Shown piece by piece: positions 25,901-38,900 of a DNA stretch of 64,000 nt. The stretch comes from Rhodamnia argentea (Eukaryota > Streptophyta > Magnoliopsida > Myrtales > Myrtaceae), in NCBI RefSeq assembly GCF_020921035.1, contig NC_063156.1:7998001-8062000 (forward strand), in the 5' to 3' direction. Made by a program: the position numbers and the translations under genes. Within the stretch, counting starts at the first letter, position 1. Every line of letters begins with the position of its first letter. The notes below the pieces were generated by a model that saw only the letters and a list, made by a program, of their open reading frames with translations, ran no database searches and was not told the origin of the DNA.

Positions 25901-28900
25901 GGCTCTACAGGAGTCAAATAATTTCATAGCATTTCTTAGAATGACTAAGACTTCTTCTTGTAATGCTTTCTCAATCCATGTTTATTTTGTAGAGGAATTT
26001 AGCCCTTTATTGAGTTGTTTGCTCTAGTATTTGATGGCGAAAAGCAGTATAAAATGGATTGATGATTCGACGTATCTCCCTCCAAGTAAACTGTATCAAT
26101 TCTGCTGCATAATTTTGGTAGCCCGATTGAGTCTCTAATATTTTCTCTTGGCTGTTTGATGGTTTACAGGGTCTGGCAGGATGTACCAGTCCTAGTCATG
26201 GTCAGCATGCTCGCATACTTTTGCTTTTTGGAGCAACTTCTGGTACATACAGTTTTTTGAACAGTCGTTTGTTCCTGAGATCAGATATCTTGTGCAGATC
26301 ACATTATGGTGCTGTATGACTTAGCAACTATTCAATTGATGGTTAATCTCTCTTTAGAGTACGATCTTCAGTTGCTGTGTCTACAAGTTCATATTATCAT
26401 CTTTTTTTTTTTAATATGTAAGGGTCCAATGTTCATATTATCATCCCTTTGAAACTAGTGTAAAAACTTCTTTAGGTTGAGAGCAACCCTTTTTGAAGAA
26501 ACTTAAAGTTGCAAACTTCAAAATATTGAGAACAACTCTTTTTTGTGAAGAATCTTAAAGATGTACATGAAAATAAAGTTCCACTCATCTTAGCCATTCA
26601 TAGACTTATACTACCAGGGCAAAAGCTGCAAGTTGTTAATGGATATTTAATCTACTCTTAGATGCACAAATATTTTGTTTAGTCTATATGTCTGCCTTTC
26701 TTGTAAATAACCATGTATGTTCAGTTCTTTTTTTTTACTTCTCAATCCCATTGGTGATTATAGTTTGAGCAATGCCCCTAAAAGAACTTTTATTTCTTAT
26801 TGACTCCAATGACATTATATGTTTCACCCAGGTAGCAGATATGGGACCTAGAGCTCTAGCCATATCGCTGCCCTTCTCGTGTGTTCTAGGCCTTCTTTCA
26901 TCTATGATTGCTTCCACCATGGGTAAGTCAAAATGCCTTAAATTATCCACCATTTATTTTGATAAAGGAAATCTGACATCTTCTCCACTTTTACCTACCA
27001 CTACAATAGAATGATATCCCCTTCAATGTGGGTGAATACATGGATCATCCTATGCTATTGCTATCAATCAAAGATTGAACGACTGAATAAAGTCCACATA
27101 TTGTGGGTCTTTGACACTTTAGTTTGGTTTTCTTTAACTTCTCTGTCTCCTATCTTCATGAGTGCTTTGCCTATGTTCACGTTTCCTACTAGTATTTCTT
27201 GAGGTTGTCTTCACCTTTTTTCAGTGTTTCCCTGGCTTTGTCAAAATGCACTTTTACCTACCACTACAATATAATGATGTCCCCTTCAATGTGGGTGAAT
27301 ACATGGATCATCCTATGCTATTGCTATCAATCAAAGATTGAACGACTGAATAAAGTCCACATATTGTGGGTCTTTGACACTTTAGTTTGGTTTTCTTTAA
27401 CTTCTCTGTCTCCTGTCTTCATGAGTGCTTTGCCTATGTTCACGTTTCCTACTAGTATTTCTTGAGGTTGTCTTCACCTTTTTTCAGTGTTTCCCTGGCT
27501 TTGTCAAAATGCACTTTTACCTACCACTACAATATAATGATGTCCCCTTCAATGTGGGTGAATACATGGATCATCCTATGCTATTGCTATCAATCGAAGA
27601 TTGAATGACTGAATAAAGTCCACATATTGTGGGTCTTTGACACTTTAGTTTGGTTTTCTTTAACTTCTCTGTCTCCTGTCTTCATGAGTGCTTTGCCTAT
27701 GTTCACGTTTCTTACTAGTATTTCTTGAGGTTGTCTTCACCTTTTTCAGTGTTTCCCTGGCTTTGTCAAAATGCATTCTGGGTGCAATTGTTTCTCATCT
27801 AGTCAGAGATACCACTATCAGCTGCAAATGTCTCATGAGAATGCCAAACAACTTAACATTCTTCTATAGTACTCTCTTATTGCCATTTCCTTGATCTTCT
27901 TTGAGTTTAAGTTGCGTTTTTTTGTCACTAGGCCAGACAGCTTATCCTTTCCGATGGGGTGTTGCCAGCATTTAGTATTTACTCCTGCTTAATTTGCAAC
28001 TGGATTTGTGTCAGTCCCACCTGTTCACTTCTATTCAGTTTTTGTTATAATGAATTTCATGGCATTTTATATATATAAAGCGGTTGGGGTGGCAATTGTA
28101 AAATGATGTTTGGCTCTTTGAGAGATTTTTTCAATGGTTTCTTTTTGTTTTTGTTTTTCATGCATCGTTGCTTTTCACAATTTTGCTATTCTAAGTAAAA
28201 ACGAAATGTGTATATATTTTCAACAAAGTAGAAACTAGAATGGGGTACTAAAGAATATGAGGACCCTTGAAGATTTTTGTATGCTTTTAAAATTTATTTT
28301 TTGATCTCACTGTTTGCTCAAATGTATTTGTTTTCTTTACTTTACGTAATCTTGTAATATTCCAATTTCGTTGTATATGGCATCATTGTACCTATATATA
28401 ATAACAAAATGAGAGTATGGAACTCCTAGGGTGATGTGGTCTTCTTAGAAATTGTGAATTTATTTTCCAATTTGAAGAGTTGGAAAGTATAATGTTAGTT
28501 TTTCTTGGGAAAAGGGTGTGTAATTTACTCGATGTATCCCTAAGTTGAGTTCTTTAATTGTTTTCTAATAGTTAACTAAAACAATTAGCTTTGATAATAA
28601 ATACATCTTTCTCCTTTTTAAATATGGATATTACGCTCTTCACATTATGTGTGTTAAGGTCAATTATATTTATCTTAGTTTGGTATTTTGCCTAACCTAA
28701 ATTCAATCGCTTGTGATGGCTGATGATGAACTTTACGGTAGATGTGGTCGTTTTCTCTGATCATCTAGGGTATATAATGCTGATGTTACTCCATTAACAT
28801 TTGTAATTTAACCTTGTATATTTTAGATAAAATGTGATAAGACAATAATCACGAATTTTTTTGCCCCCTAGTACTATCTATATGAAGTGTTTCGTGGACG

Positions 28901-30098
28901 ATTGTTTAAATGCAATTTAAACAATAAAAAATAATTAGAAGTACAAATTTTGTCTTGTTGACTTGTGTACACTCTTTGGATAAGATAAAATTTAGTTAAG
29001 AGACATTTATGGATCTGCCACTCTATAAACAAATTATTTGATTTTTTAAGGCCGAGAAGATCTTTGTGACTTTCTTAAGCTAAACCCATTTGGATTTCTG
29101 GTAATATTTCCATAAACAGTTTGAAAGCAGAATATGGGAGGTGAATGACAACCCAGTTTTGTTGGTCTATTCAGCATAATATTACTGAGTTCTTACCCTT
29201 CGAACTTTTATTCTACCTCTCTCTATTTTTATTTACTAGTTACAGCTCTAACTTGATATCTGTGTATTTATTTGCTGCAATCTTTAGCTCTCACATATCC
29301 AGTAAGTTGCACGTCCTCCTGCAGTATTATATATCCTTGGCTCTAAACTAAATTTTGAGTTCATGGATGCACTGTAGCAACAGTTTATTTATCGCAGAGA
29401 AAGGCCATTGCTGCCCTTGCATAACATTACACAGAAACCTTAGCCCAACTCTGTTAGCTGTGCCTGTGTCGTTTTTCACGCCTATTTTCATTTCATGCAC
29501 TTCAGCGTATAGCCTCCCATAGGAGTCTCAACCTTTTGACTTTCGGATATTTGCAGTGAGCAGGAGTTATATCTGGGCATATGCTTCCTTTCAGTTTGCC
29601 ATTGTGATCCTTTTTGCTCATATCTTCTATAATGTGGTGAGTGAAACAAAATTAATCTGCACTTTCTGCATTCTCCTTTTGTCTTCGAACGTCCTCTCTA
29701 ATCCATCGTTTTAACTTGATTTGTTTTTTCGCAAAATGCAGCTTAGTGTGAACGCCATTCTGTCGGTCCTCCTATCCTCATTCACGGGTTTCGGGATTGC
29801 AATTAGTACTAACTCCCTCCTTGTGGAGTACCTTAAATGGAGAATGAGCAGGCAATTAAGACCTCGTCCTAATAATCCAAACAGAAGAATGCAGGAGCGG
29901 CACCATTTGCACCCTCAGCAGCATGAAGCACGCCACCAACAACATCTAGAGCATTCGCAATGGCATAATCACCACATCCATCAGCAGCAAGATCGTCAAA
30001 ACCCGCACCACCACCAACTTCAACTGACAGAAGAACCGAGTGTAGTTCCAATCGATAGATCCAATCAGCAAGAAACGAGGATTCAGCAGAGCTCATAA
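22970..30098 (+). CDS. Membrane RING-CH (RINGv) E3 ubiquitin ligase, MARCH-like
   Basis: Predicted RING-CH ubiquitin ligase of endomembranes. Exons: 22970-23038, 23609-24073, 24159-24330, 24418-24715, 26170-26242, 26832-26922, 29557-29636, 29742-30098; 534 codons. The N-terminal ~235 residues are Ser/Pro-rich and probably cytosolic. A C4HC3 RING-CH finger follows at about 251-302 (CRIC, then [14 protein letters not shown], then CDVC). Four hydrophobic segments follow at about 341-359, 364-386, 395-414 and 417-440 (for example [18 protein letters not shown] and [10 protein letters not shown]-like). The tail from about 450 is Gln/His-rich. The exon 4 donor is GC (CAG|GCAAGA), the others GT. Reading through exon 4 stops at 24783-24785 just after the RING, so intron retention would give a soluble RING protein. 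The 2.6-kb intron 6 carries a 263-bp triplication. Target substrates cannot be inferred. Confidence 0.9.
26986..27775. repeat. Three tandem copies of a 263-bp unit
   Basis: Copies start at 26986, 27249 and 27512 (each at CACTTTTACCTACCACTACA), so the period is exactly 263 bp. The copies are nearly identical, with a few substitutions (ATAGAATGATATCC in copy 1 against ATATAATGATGTCC in the others) and one lost T near the end of copy 3. They lie inside intron 6 of the RING-CH gene. Each copy carries the same open frame of about 60 codons with no recognised domain, so it is not called as a gene. Confidence 0.95.
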
Positions 30099-30649
30099 GT
30101 CCCTATCACTGGGTCGATTGTTGGTTTTCCTCAGGGGGTAGAGTTGCCCAACGTCTTCAAACTGCTAATGCTCAAATTATTTCACTGTTACTCGAGAAAT
30201 GGGTGCACATAATTGCCTATGAAGCACTTCACTATCAAGTTTAAAATACAGAAGAAAAGAAAATAACAAATTATCTAACTCGAATTTGTACAAATTAGAG
30301 ATGATATGTGCATGCGGTTTCATGGTCTGATAAAAGATATCTAACAACTATCTTTGGTCAAAGAAGAAAATACATCATGTAATTAGAGAACATAGGGATG
30401 AATTAAATAAGAAGCCTAAGGAAATCAATGCGGTTGAAGAAGTCGTAAGACAAAAAGAGGGACTAGGCTCCTAAGACTTCAAGAAGATAAGAATCCTGTG
30501 AATTGACACACGATATACCCAACGATAACCGGATGCAGAACGAGAATGACCTTTGCATATGATATCTTTAGCTCGGGTGAGGATGACAATTGTCAGCATT
30601 GCTCAACTCATAAATATTTCTTGGTGAACAAACGCTCTTCGTTTCTTCC
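30099..30649. other. 3' flank of the RING-CH gene
   Basis: Probably 3' UTR followed by spacer. No gene or repeat was recognised. Confidence 0.4.
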
Positions 30650-31917
30650 GTGAGGCTTTGGAGAAACATAGCTCGGCTTTTATGAAACACCCCATCCCAA
30701 CAACCATCTGGAAGATCTGTAGAATGGGATGCCTATGTTCTCGTGAACGTTCAAATGGAAGGACTCGTTCTCTAAATGACGCGGGAGCAGCTTGTTATTT
30801 TCACCTAGACCTATCGAATAGCCCCGTCACCATTGTATTTGCTAGAGGATCCTACTGTCGTGATCCACTCTTCCATCGCATCATCCTTGAGCACCAATGT
30901 GTTGGTGTTGCTGTGCGCTGCGGATGAAAGTGGCCCCCAGTGCTGAGGTCCCTCCAAGCTCGAACATCCTTTGACATTGAACAACAACGGAATGTCCGAA
31001 AAATCATGGGATCTCGATAAAGTTCAATTCCTCTCTGTCGAGGTCGAATGAAAGTCTTCTCTATCCGGGGACTGTTTGGTGGTGCCCAAGATCTGTCGGG
31101 GTCCCAGTTTAGAGCTCCAGACACGAAAACGGAATTGTCGGGTACAGGAGGATGAGGACGGAGACATCTCAAGTTCTTGACTCTCGTTCTAAAATCATAA
31201 ACCCGAACCCCCATCACGCAGCTATGAGTCTTTTCATCATAGTCAAAGGCGCAGATGTGAACGTCTTGTCCGTGTTTGTAGTGATGCTCGGAATTTAACA
31301 CAAGTAGATCTACGTATATCCTTTCAGTTAAAATTTTGAAAAAAAATAATATGATTAACGAATTAATCGAACATTTCTTCTTTTTAATTCCTTTAATTTC
31401 TGCAAAATAATTTTTTTATATTGATGTTAATAATTTAGTAGCATAATTTCTTTCATTATAAATGATATTTCTATTTGCGTCTCTTCATCTAACATTGGAT
31501 AGACCTTCGTGTCCGTCAGGTTGTCCCGAGTATCTAGCCATCGCTGTTGCTAGCTCTCGGCTACCTCCACATCTCTTTTGTGATGGGATTAACCAAGAGT
31601 CCATAAATCAAACTTCTGGAAGATCAATTCAAGAAATTTCCATCTCCAGAAAAGGGGTGACCCGCCACAGCCACCCTGAATAGACAGCTATCGAGTTTAG
31701 GAAGTCTCGGTGTCTCAATCATCTGCATGGTTTCTCCATGATTGGGGAAGTTCATGTCCAAATGCAATGACATGGGTTCATCGGATGCGGAAATACCGAT
31801 CATGGATGATTTTATGAGAGCCTGGAGACGCTTGTAGTTGTACCGCAGTGACGACTTCAGCAAGACTCTTTGAGAGAATGTTGAAAAGGATACTATGTAG
31901 AAGTTCGTCCATGCTCA
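30650..31917 (-). pseudogene. Decayed F-box/FBA-type gene, third copy
   Basis: On the minus strand from 31917 the sequence reads MSMDELLHSILFNILSKS, a poor F-box start, and hits a stop after about 45 codons. Later pieces match the family in other frames: LLVNPITKEM near 31600, and the 31301-30852 segment with YDEKTHSCVMGVRVYDF and VFVSGALNW. Several stops and frame changes lie between them. The same family is represented at 779-1692 and 4145-5216, all on the minus strand. The 3' end of the relic is uncertain. Confidence 0.65.
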
Positions 31918-32991
31918 TCCTGCGATGAGAACTTTGACTTAATAGGTGCTAAACTTTCTTAAAATTCGAATTCTTCCATTATAATAAGCTTTGACATTAT
32001 TCAGAAATCAAAATGAACACAACTAATAAGAATATAAGATAGTTTAAAAGTAGTAATTTTCACAAGATCAAGCATTAAACTCAATAAGTACTAATTTTTT
32101 ACAATTGGAAGTTTTCATTTGGAATGAACTATGATCCTCAACTTGTGCTCCATACTAGGCGATGTCCTATTAGAATTAGAATGAAGACATTTGTTTTTAA
32201 GCATAAATCAAATTACTAAGATGGCAATGCCATACTTTCACGGACAACTTGAAACAAAAACATTGCAAAAGAAACTCGAGCTACAATCTTCTTTTGAAAA
32301 TGACAAACCAACAAGAGGAGAGAAAGCCGCTGCTGAACCAATGGACTAGGGGTGAACAACCTTTGTGCAGGAAAACAACCTTTGTGCCCCCTCCCTCATG
32401 CCAGCTAAACAAAACCTTCAGCCGACATAGTGTGAAAACCAACTGTGGTAGTCCATCTGCTCAATACCATCAAGAATTCCTAACTAACCACCATGGGGAT
32501 CACTCCTGCATGCTGAACTAATGTATGTTCTAGACTCTGTTTCGAGCAGGTACAGAAGATAGACAGCCAACGTGAAACTACTGTGGATCCAACACCAAAC
32601 CGTGACTTAGCCTACCATAGAGATCACACTGCTGAACAAAGTCCTCAAGTACTGCTTGTTCCAGACTCTGTTTCTCTGAGGCAGATGTGTTCACAAATCT
32701 AAAATGAAAGTCTCCTCAATTTCATTTGATTCTCTTGTTGAGGTAAATTTTTGGAACTGATTTGTAGAAATAATCAAACTCTCGGACTAAACTAAGATAC
32801 ATTCAGTACATTAAATCACTATCTGTCTACTGAAACAAGATGTGATGACAATAATTAGACGAGCTCTACAATGCAACCCCCAGCCTCATATTTAACCAAA
32901 TGGCGCATGGGCGAGAAATCTCCCATAGAATTTAAGAATGTTCTGCTAAAAATTTTCAGGAGAAACAACAGGTAATCAAAGCTCCCCAACC
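31918..32991. other. Spacer and 3' region of the Erv41-like gene
   Basis: AT-rich spacer followed by the probable 3' UTR of the minus-strand cargo-receptor gene. No other gene is seen. Confidence 0.4.
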
Positions 32992-35900
32992 TTATCGGAG
33001 TACACTTCTCGGGTTTGGCTTAGAGATGGCCTCAAGAAGCCTGTACATCCAACGATCAAGCATTCCTGTCGATGGGGCAAGAAGAAATAGGCAGACAGAA
33101 GATTAGGCAAATGCAATTAAAAGAAACTGTTAAACCCAAGGACAGTTGAAGAACCACCAACAAAGCACTACTTCCACACATAAATTGCAGGCATAATTCA
33201 ACAACATTTTTTTTTTCATCTAACAATTCAACACCATTTAATTCACCTAAGTTTCGCATAATTCATTACATCAAATATTAAGTATTCACCATCATTAGCA
33301 GCAGTACAAAGAGGAAGAGGAGTTTAATATCTAGCTAAGTCCATGATTTTCCATGCTCATCATACTTCCAAGAGAGCCATTCTTGAACATTAAGTTGATT
33401 GCATAGCAAGCCCACTCAAATTTCCATTCCAAGGGTACTCACAGAAGTTATTCTAACCCACGTAACAGGAAGAGGCCAAGACCCACCTGTCAACGCAAAT
33501 GTACCGCCGAGTACAGCACAAAGCCGAGTGATGAAATGGAGAAAACTACGGCGTTCTTCTCTGATAGTCACAGTAATGGGTGATAGATCATACAGGAAAT
33601 AAACAGCTGAACCAAGAAAAAAAAGAGAAATCTTATTAGAAAGAATAGATGGAAAAGGCAAGATTAATATCTAGAGTAAAATAGTCACAAAATAAGTCAA
33701 ATGATAATCCTTGAGCACACAAGCTCACGCAAACAAAAGGATGGAGACAAAAAAAAATCTTACCTGGCCATGATCTATCATACTCATTCATAGGTGAAAA
33801 GTATTCTGTAACAGAAAATTGATTTGTCGGCAAAACCTCTTTTGAAATGTATCTATATTCAGTCGGCACTATCTGCAACACAATTAGTGAAATGAGCACA
33901 ATTATTAGTCTAAAATAGAGCCATAACATTGCTGCATGCATCAAATCAAAATGCACAAAACGGAGTAAATACATTGCTTATGAGAGCAGTGGGCTGCCAT
34001 GCCAAAACTCTGCAATTTTAATCTGAAATGCTTTCCTCTTAATTGGATATTCCATGAAAAGAGAAGGCATAGATATCACCTAGACACTTCAGGACTTCAC
34101 AACAAAATCCAAGTAGTAGAACAAAAGAAGACTTGAAAGAATGAAAAGCTAGGATTACGACAGTGCCAAATAAACGATAGTGAAAACTTAACCTGAGCCC
34201 TGAGGAAAAAGAGACATGAGGATCCCCAAAACACACACACAAAGAGGGTAATGAAGTCAGATAATACAGACCAATCTAAGATCTCTTCCCCCAGGAAAGA
34301 CATTTTTTGCTATCCTATTTCTAGCACTCTACTTCAGTTTTTTCATGCTTCGTATCAAAAAAGAAAGTTATTTCATAGCCCTTCAGCCCATATTAATTGT
34401 AGTTCATGCCGAAAATGCTTTTATACCTGATGAAAGACATCTGAGATCCAGAATCCGCCCGAATTGACAGGTTAATGTGATCATACCTTAATATAATACT
34501 TGAAAATTCCACTCGCCCTTTGTAGAATTCGCGCAGTCCCATCAAGTGGATTGTGGAGACCCGGATACTTTGGGCCAAATGACAGATCGTGGATAATGTG
34601 ACTAACATTTACATGCATAGCTCCTTCAAATATCTGCACAAACATATTACATCAGCTTGGATGATTGGGTAATACTGCTAAAGCTCCAAAAAGGAAAAAA
34701 AAAAACCGGTCTCTCAGTAATAATGTTTCTTTTAGCTCAACAGAAGCATCTAAGGACTAAGACAACTTGGAATATAAAATTCAACCACTCTCAAGTTACA
34801 GCTTCAAGCCTAACATACACCAACTAGGCAATTGCTGGACTCAACCTACATCAGACTCATTGCACAAAAGACCAAGTATCCTCTAACAGTGTTCTTCTTC
34901 TTCTTTAGAAGTTTTACACATAGGCAAAGAACCAGTGGAAACAAGAAAAGGAAGATTCATTACATGAACTCTAAACATTTTAAGAAAACATTAGGTCATG
35001 AATGGTACTGCCTCAATAAAACATTCAATTAAATAGGTTCTTTAAGTAGCACTGGCAAACAGAAAGATCCTAAGAAGCCCACCTACAATAACAGAGTTAC
35101 ATTGTAATCCATCCACTTACCTAATTGTTAAGTGCAGTAAATATCTTAAAATTTATCACGAAAGAATAATCAAGTATGTGGCAATTTTTAACATCTTTTG
35201 ATAGCACGTGGGTGTTATCAGTGGGTGCCACATCAAAGAAGGCAATAAATAAAAGTTAAAAAAGCCAAAAACGAAAAGAGAAAACCAGATGGAAGGCCAA
35301 AAAAATGAAAATGGAAAGAGGAAAATCGCATATGGCCATGAGCACTGGTTGAAGGGGCAGCCCTGTCTTTGTCAATGAGGGCCATCAACCCTCGTCGGGA
35401 CGTTGCCAAGGGCAGTCGACTCTTGTCCAAAGAAGAGAGGATAAACCAGATCTAGGCGAGGCCACCGCTGCCATCGTCAAATTGTGGTCGACACTCCTCA
35501 GTCCCAACCTTAGTCAACGCCTAAAAACCAGAGTTTGAGCGAGATTAGGGTTGAGCTTGCTTCACACCAACAAGAGCCGTGCCTTGAGGGGCCGGTTCTG
35601 GTCTCCCTCTAGCTTCGTTGCCGGCCAGCAGCGCCTATGAGACCACACTAGCGAGATTAGTTGCTCAAGCTTTTTACTTGAGCAAGATCAGATTTGGTCC
35701 ATCTGAAAAATCTTGAGGGGGCCCAGTGAAAATGGAAATGGAAATTCGCTGGTGGAAGATTTCTCTTGTGCTCCATCTCCAAGAAACATCTATTCTAGAG
35801 AAGATCAACATTAGGGAAAATGGAAATGGCAATTTGCAGGTTTTGTTTACTCAGATCCATCAATCTCCAGTTTTGATGAGCAATGATGGAAGCGGCCTCG

Positions 35901-38900
35901 CTAAGATCTGGCCGACGCTCTCTTTAACGGTACTCACCAGCAGCAAGGATCAGACCCTCGTCAGTGCAGACAGGGTGGCGGCAGTGCCCCTTCAACCACA
36001 ACTATGGCCTTATGCAATCTCTCTCCCATCTCTCTGCGTGTCCAGATTCAATTGTACTTTCTTTGGATTTTCTTTTTTGCACCATTTTATTTTTAGCTTC
36101 ATTTTTTTTTTTTTGGGAAACTATTGCCTTTTTTCGGATGTGGCAAACATTTGGCGCCACATCAGTGCCTCATGTTATCGAAAATGTTAACAATGCTACA
36201 TCAACATTTTCTGTCACTCAAATTGGATGGAGTTAGCAAAATTAAGCAAATACGCGATTGAACAAATTGGACAAGTTTTAGGGCTTGATTGCACTATCCG
36301 AAAGTTTTAGGACTCGATTACACTTTTCGGCCAAGTTTTGGATTCCTAATGCACTCATCCATTATATTGAAGGATTGTCAACAACAATTTATTCTACATG
36401 CTCAAACTTATTAGCTTTCTCTGCTACTATATGGTAGTTACTCAGGTCTAAGCTAAAAAATGAAATACTTGTCAACCTAATAGAATATAGGTGAGATAAA
36501 GGTTGAGAGGAGACAACCTTGTGAATTAGAGTGAAAAATTGTGTCGATGGGGATAATTCCTTTAGACTAAATAAATATCAAAATCTAAAAATGAATAGGA
36601 GTAAAGGGATTTTAGAAGCCTAGAAGGCTACTGTAATGAAACAACAAGAACCACTGAAAACCAAATAGTGGGGGGAAAACTTTTTCACAGGTCAAATGTA
36701 AGGCAATTCAGAACACACACACACACACACAGATTCATTTTCCAGATTCGCTATTTCCCCGAAAAAGCAGCTGATTACTGTTATTCTTAAGAACCTACAG
36801 TAGACAGACAGACAGAGACATATATGGATTCATTTTCCAGATTAGCTATTACCCCGAAAAAGCAGCTGATTACTGTTATTCTTAAGAACCTACAGTAAGT
36901 TATCAAAATTTTTTTCATCAAAATTTTTTGTGATTTAGGGGACAAATTAAATTGCTTGATCATGTGACTCAATAATATATTTTGAATCTTTGTCAAACTG
37001 GTAATCTGCCATGACCTCCTGTTATAAATCCATCAGGACCTTTACCTAATTACAGACACTAGTTTCTTGACACAGAAGCTATAGTACACATGCAATCTCT
37101 AATGCAGTTTTTATCTCTTAAGCTCTCCTCGAAATTCATTTCACTAACACAGTTGAGTGTTTGTGAATCTAATCTGACAATGAAAAAACTTTTAGACATA
37201 ATTAAGTGGTAAGAATCTTATGTTACAAACCCCACAATCTCCAAAAATTAGTCATCTTCAATTTTACCCACATCTATTTTAATCATTAGGTTTCACAAAA
37301 CATATATGAGACAAATCTACGACAAACATGAAGTCAAGCATATGCAGTTGACAGAATAGGAGAGATCGATGTCAGAAAAAAAAAAAATGCAAAAAGGGCA
37401 TTACCATCTGAGCGACAAATATATTCAACCCATGAACTGAAATGTGGAAATTTCCAGCAACCCTTTGCACATCCAGAACTCCATAAACCTGGAAGAAGTG
37501 TCAAGGTAATGAATTAGCTATCACATTTTTGGAGCAGAAACTACCAGCAGCTCAACATTTGTCAACTTTGAAACTAGAGGCTCTTGATTAACTGAACACT
37601 TAAATAAAATTCAAGGTGAGGACTCAAAGTACCCGACAGCCTTCTCCATTTGCCAATGCTTGCTTCACCTTCTTAATCATTTTCTCTGCAGTCTCATCAA
37701 AGCCATGGCCATGAGTCTTTTCACTTGATTCCTCATGATGATCCTTACCATCCTCTGGTCAAAGTTTTCCAGATGTTATAATTGTACACCCACTTGATAC
37801 AGATTAGTATTAGAATAAAAAGAAGCTCTATGAGCTGTGATCCCATAGTGTGTTAACAATCACAGAAGGAAATGATACACTAACAAAGCCAAAGACATTA
37901 TTCTTATTTAGGGGGGAAAATAATCTAAAAAGAAAAGGACTATTCAGCAAAATTTTAAGTCAATGATATTATGGAATAGGATCATGTCTAGATTTCTTCA
38001 AATAGACTACTCTTATCACAACCAACTTCCCTGGAACCTAATGAAAGAAAATAAACCAAGTCTTTTCTATATCAAAAGTAAACCCATTCTCTATACTAGG
38101 ACTGTAAATAAGCTACTTTATCCAATAAAAAGAACCTATCAATTGAAAGAGTGTCAGCTTAATACTTTTAAACTTGCTCCTAATGGAGTCTACCACCTTC
38201 TAGATACCTCACTAGTAGCTAAATTACGAACGAGCCCATAGACAATTAACTTTTATTTGCCTAATTAAGGACAACTGATTTTGAAGTTGTGATTAATTGA
38301 GTAATCTCTCGATAACTTCACAATCAGTGGTCTCATAAACTCATTAATCACTTGTGGTGAGCCAACATCTACCATGCAGGTAAATAAATAAAAATGCCTC
38401 AAAACCATGATATGAGACTTCAACCTTGAGAGCAACCTATGCTCTGAAAGCTTTTCTTTAATACTTGTATGTTTAAATTTTCTTTGCCTATCTTCCTGTC
38501 TCGGTTTTTAGTTCCCTCACTCCCTATTTTTGGGCGAAAGTCCTATTTCAGTCCTTCGGTAAAGTTTGTTTGCTGTTCCCATTTCTTCCTTTCATATCTT
38601 CCGTCTCTCAAATCAAGCTAATCAGGTAAATAGTACATTTCCTATTGTTGCTCCAACTTTCTTCGTAAATGAGGCAATCCAAATAAAGTTTCTTAGGGTA
38701 CATCACGAAACTGGAAGATGAAAGATATGGTCAATGGGGAACTATAGAAAGGTAAAATTATTTGTTTAAAGCCCAGAGACTCATCTAGAATGAAAGGATT
38801 TGTTGATGCCAGCAGTTGATAGTGCAACCTATGAAGAAAATTTGGCGGTTGGTATCTATGATCAACTGCCATTGTATATACTACCAGTTAATCCTCCTTG

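Noticed and set aside
27011-27465. Two related short proteins in the RING-CH intron
   Set aside because: They are the same frame repeated by the 263-bp tandem units, with no domain and no splice support.
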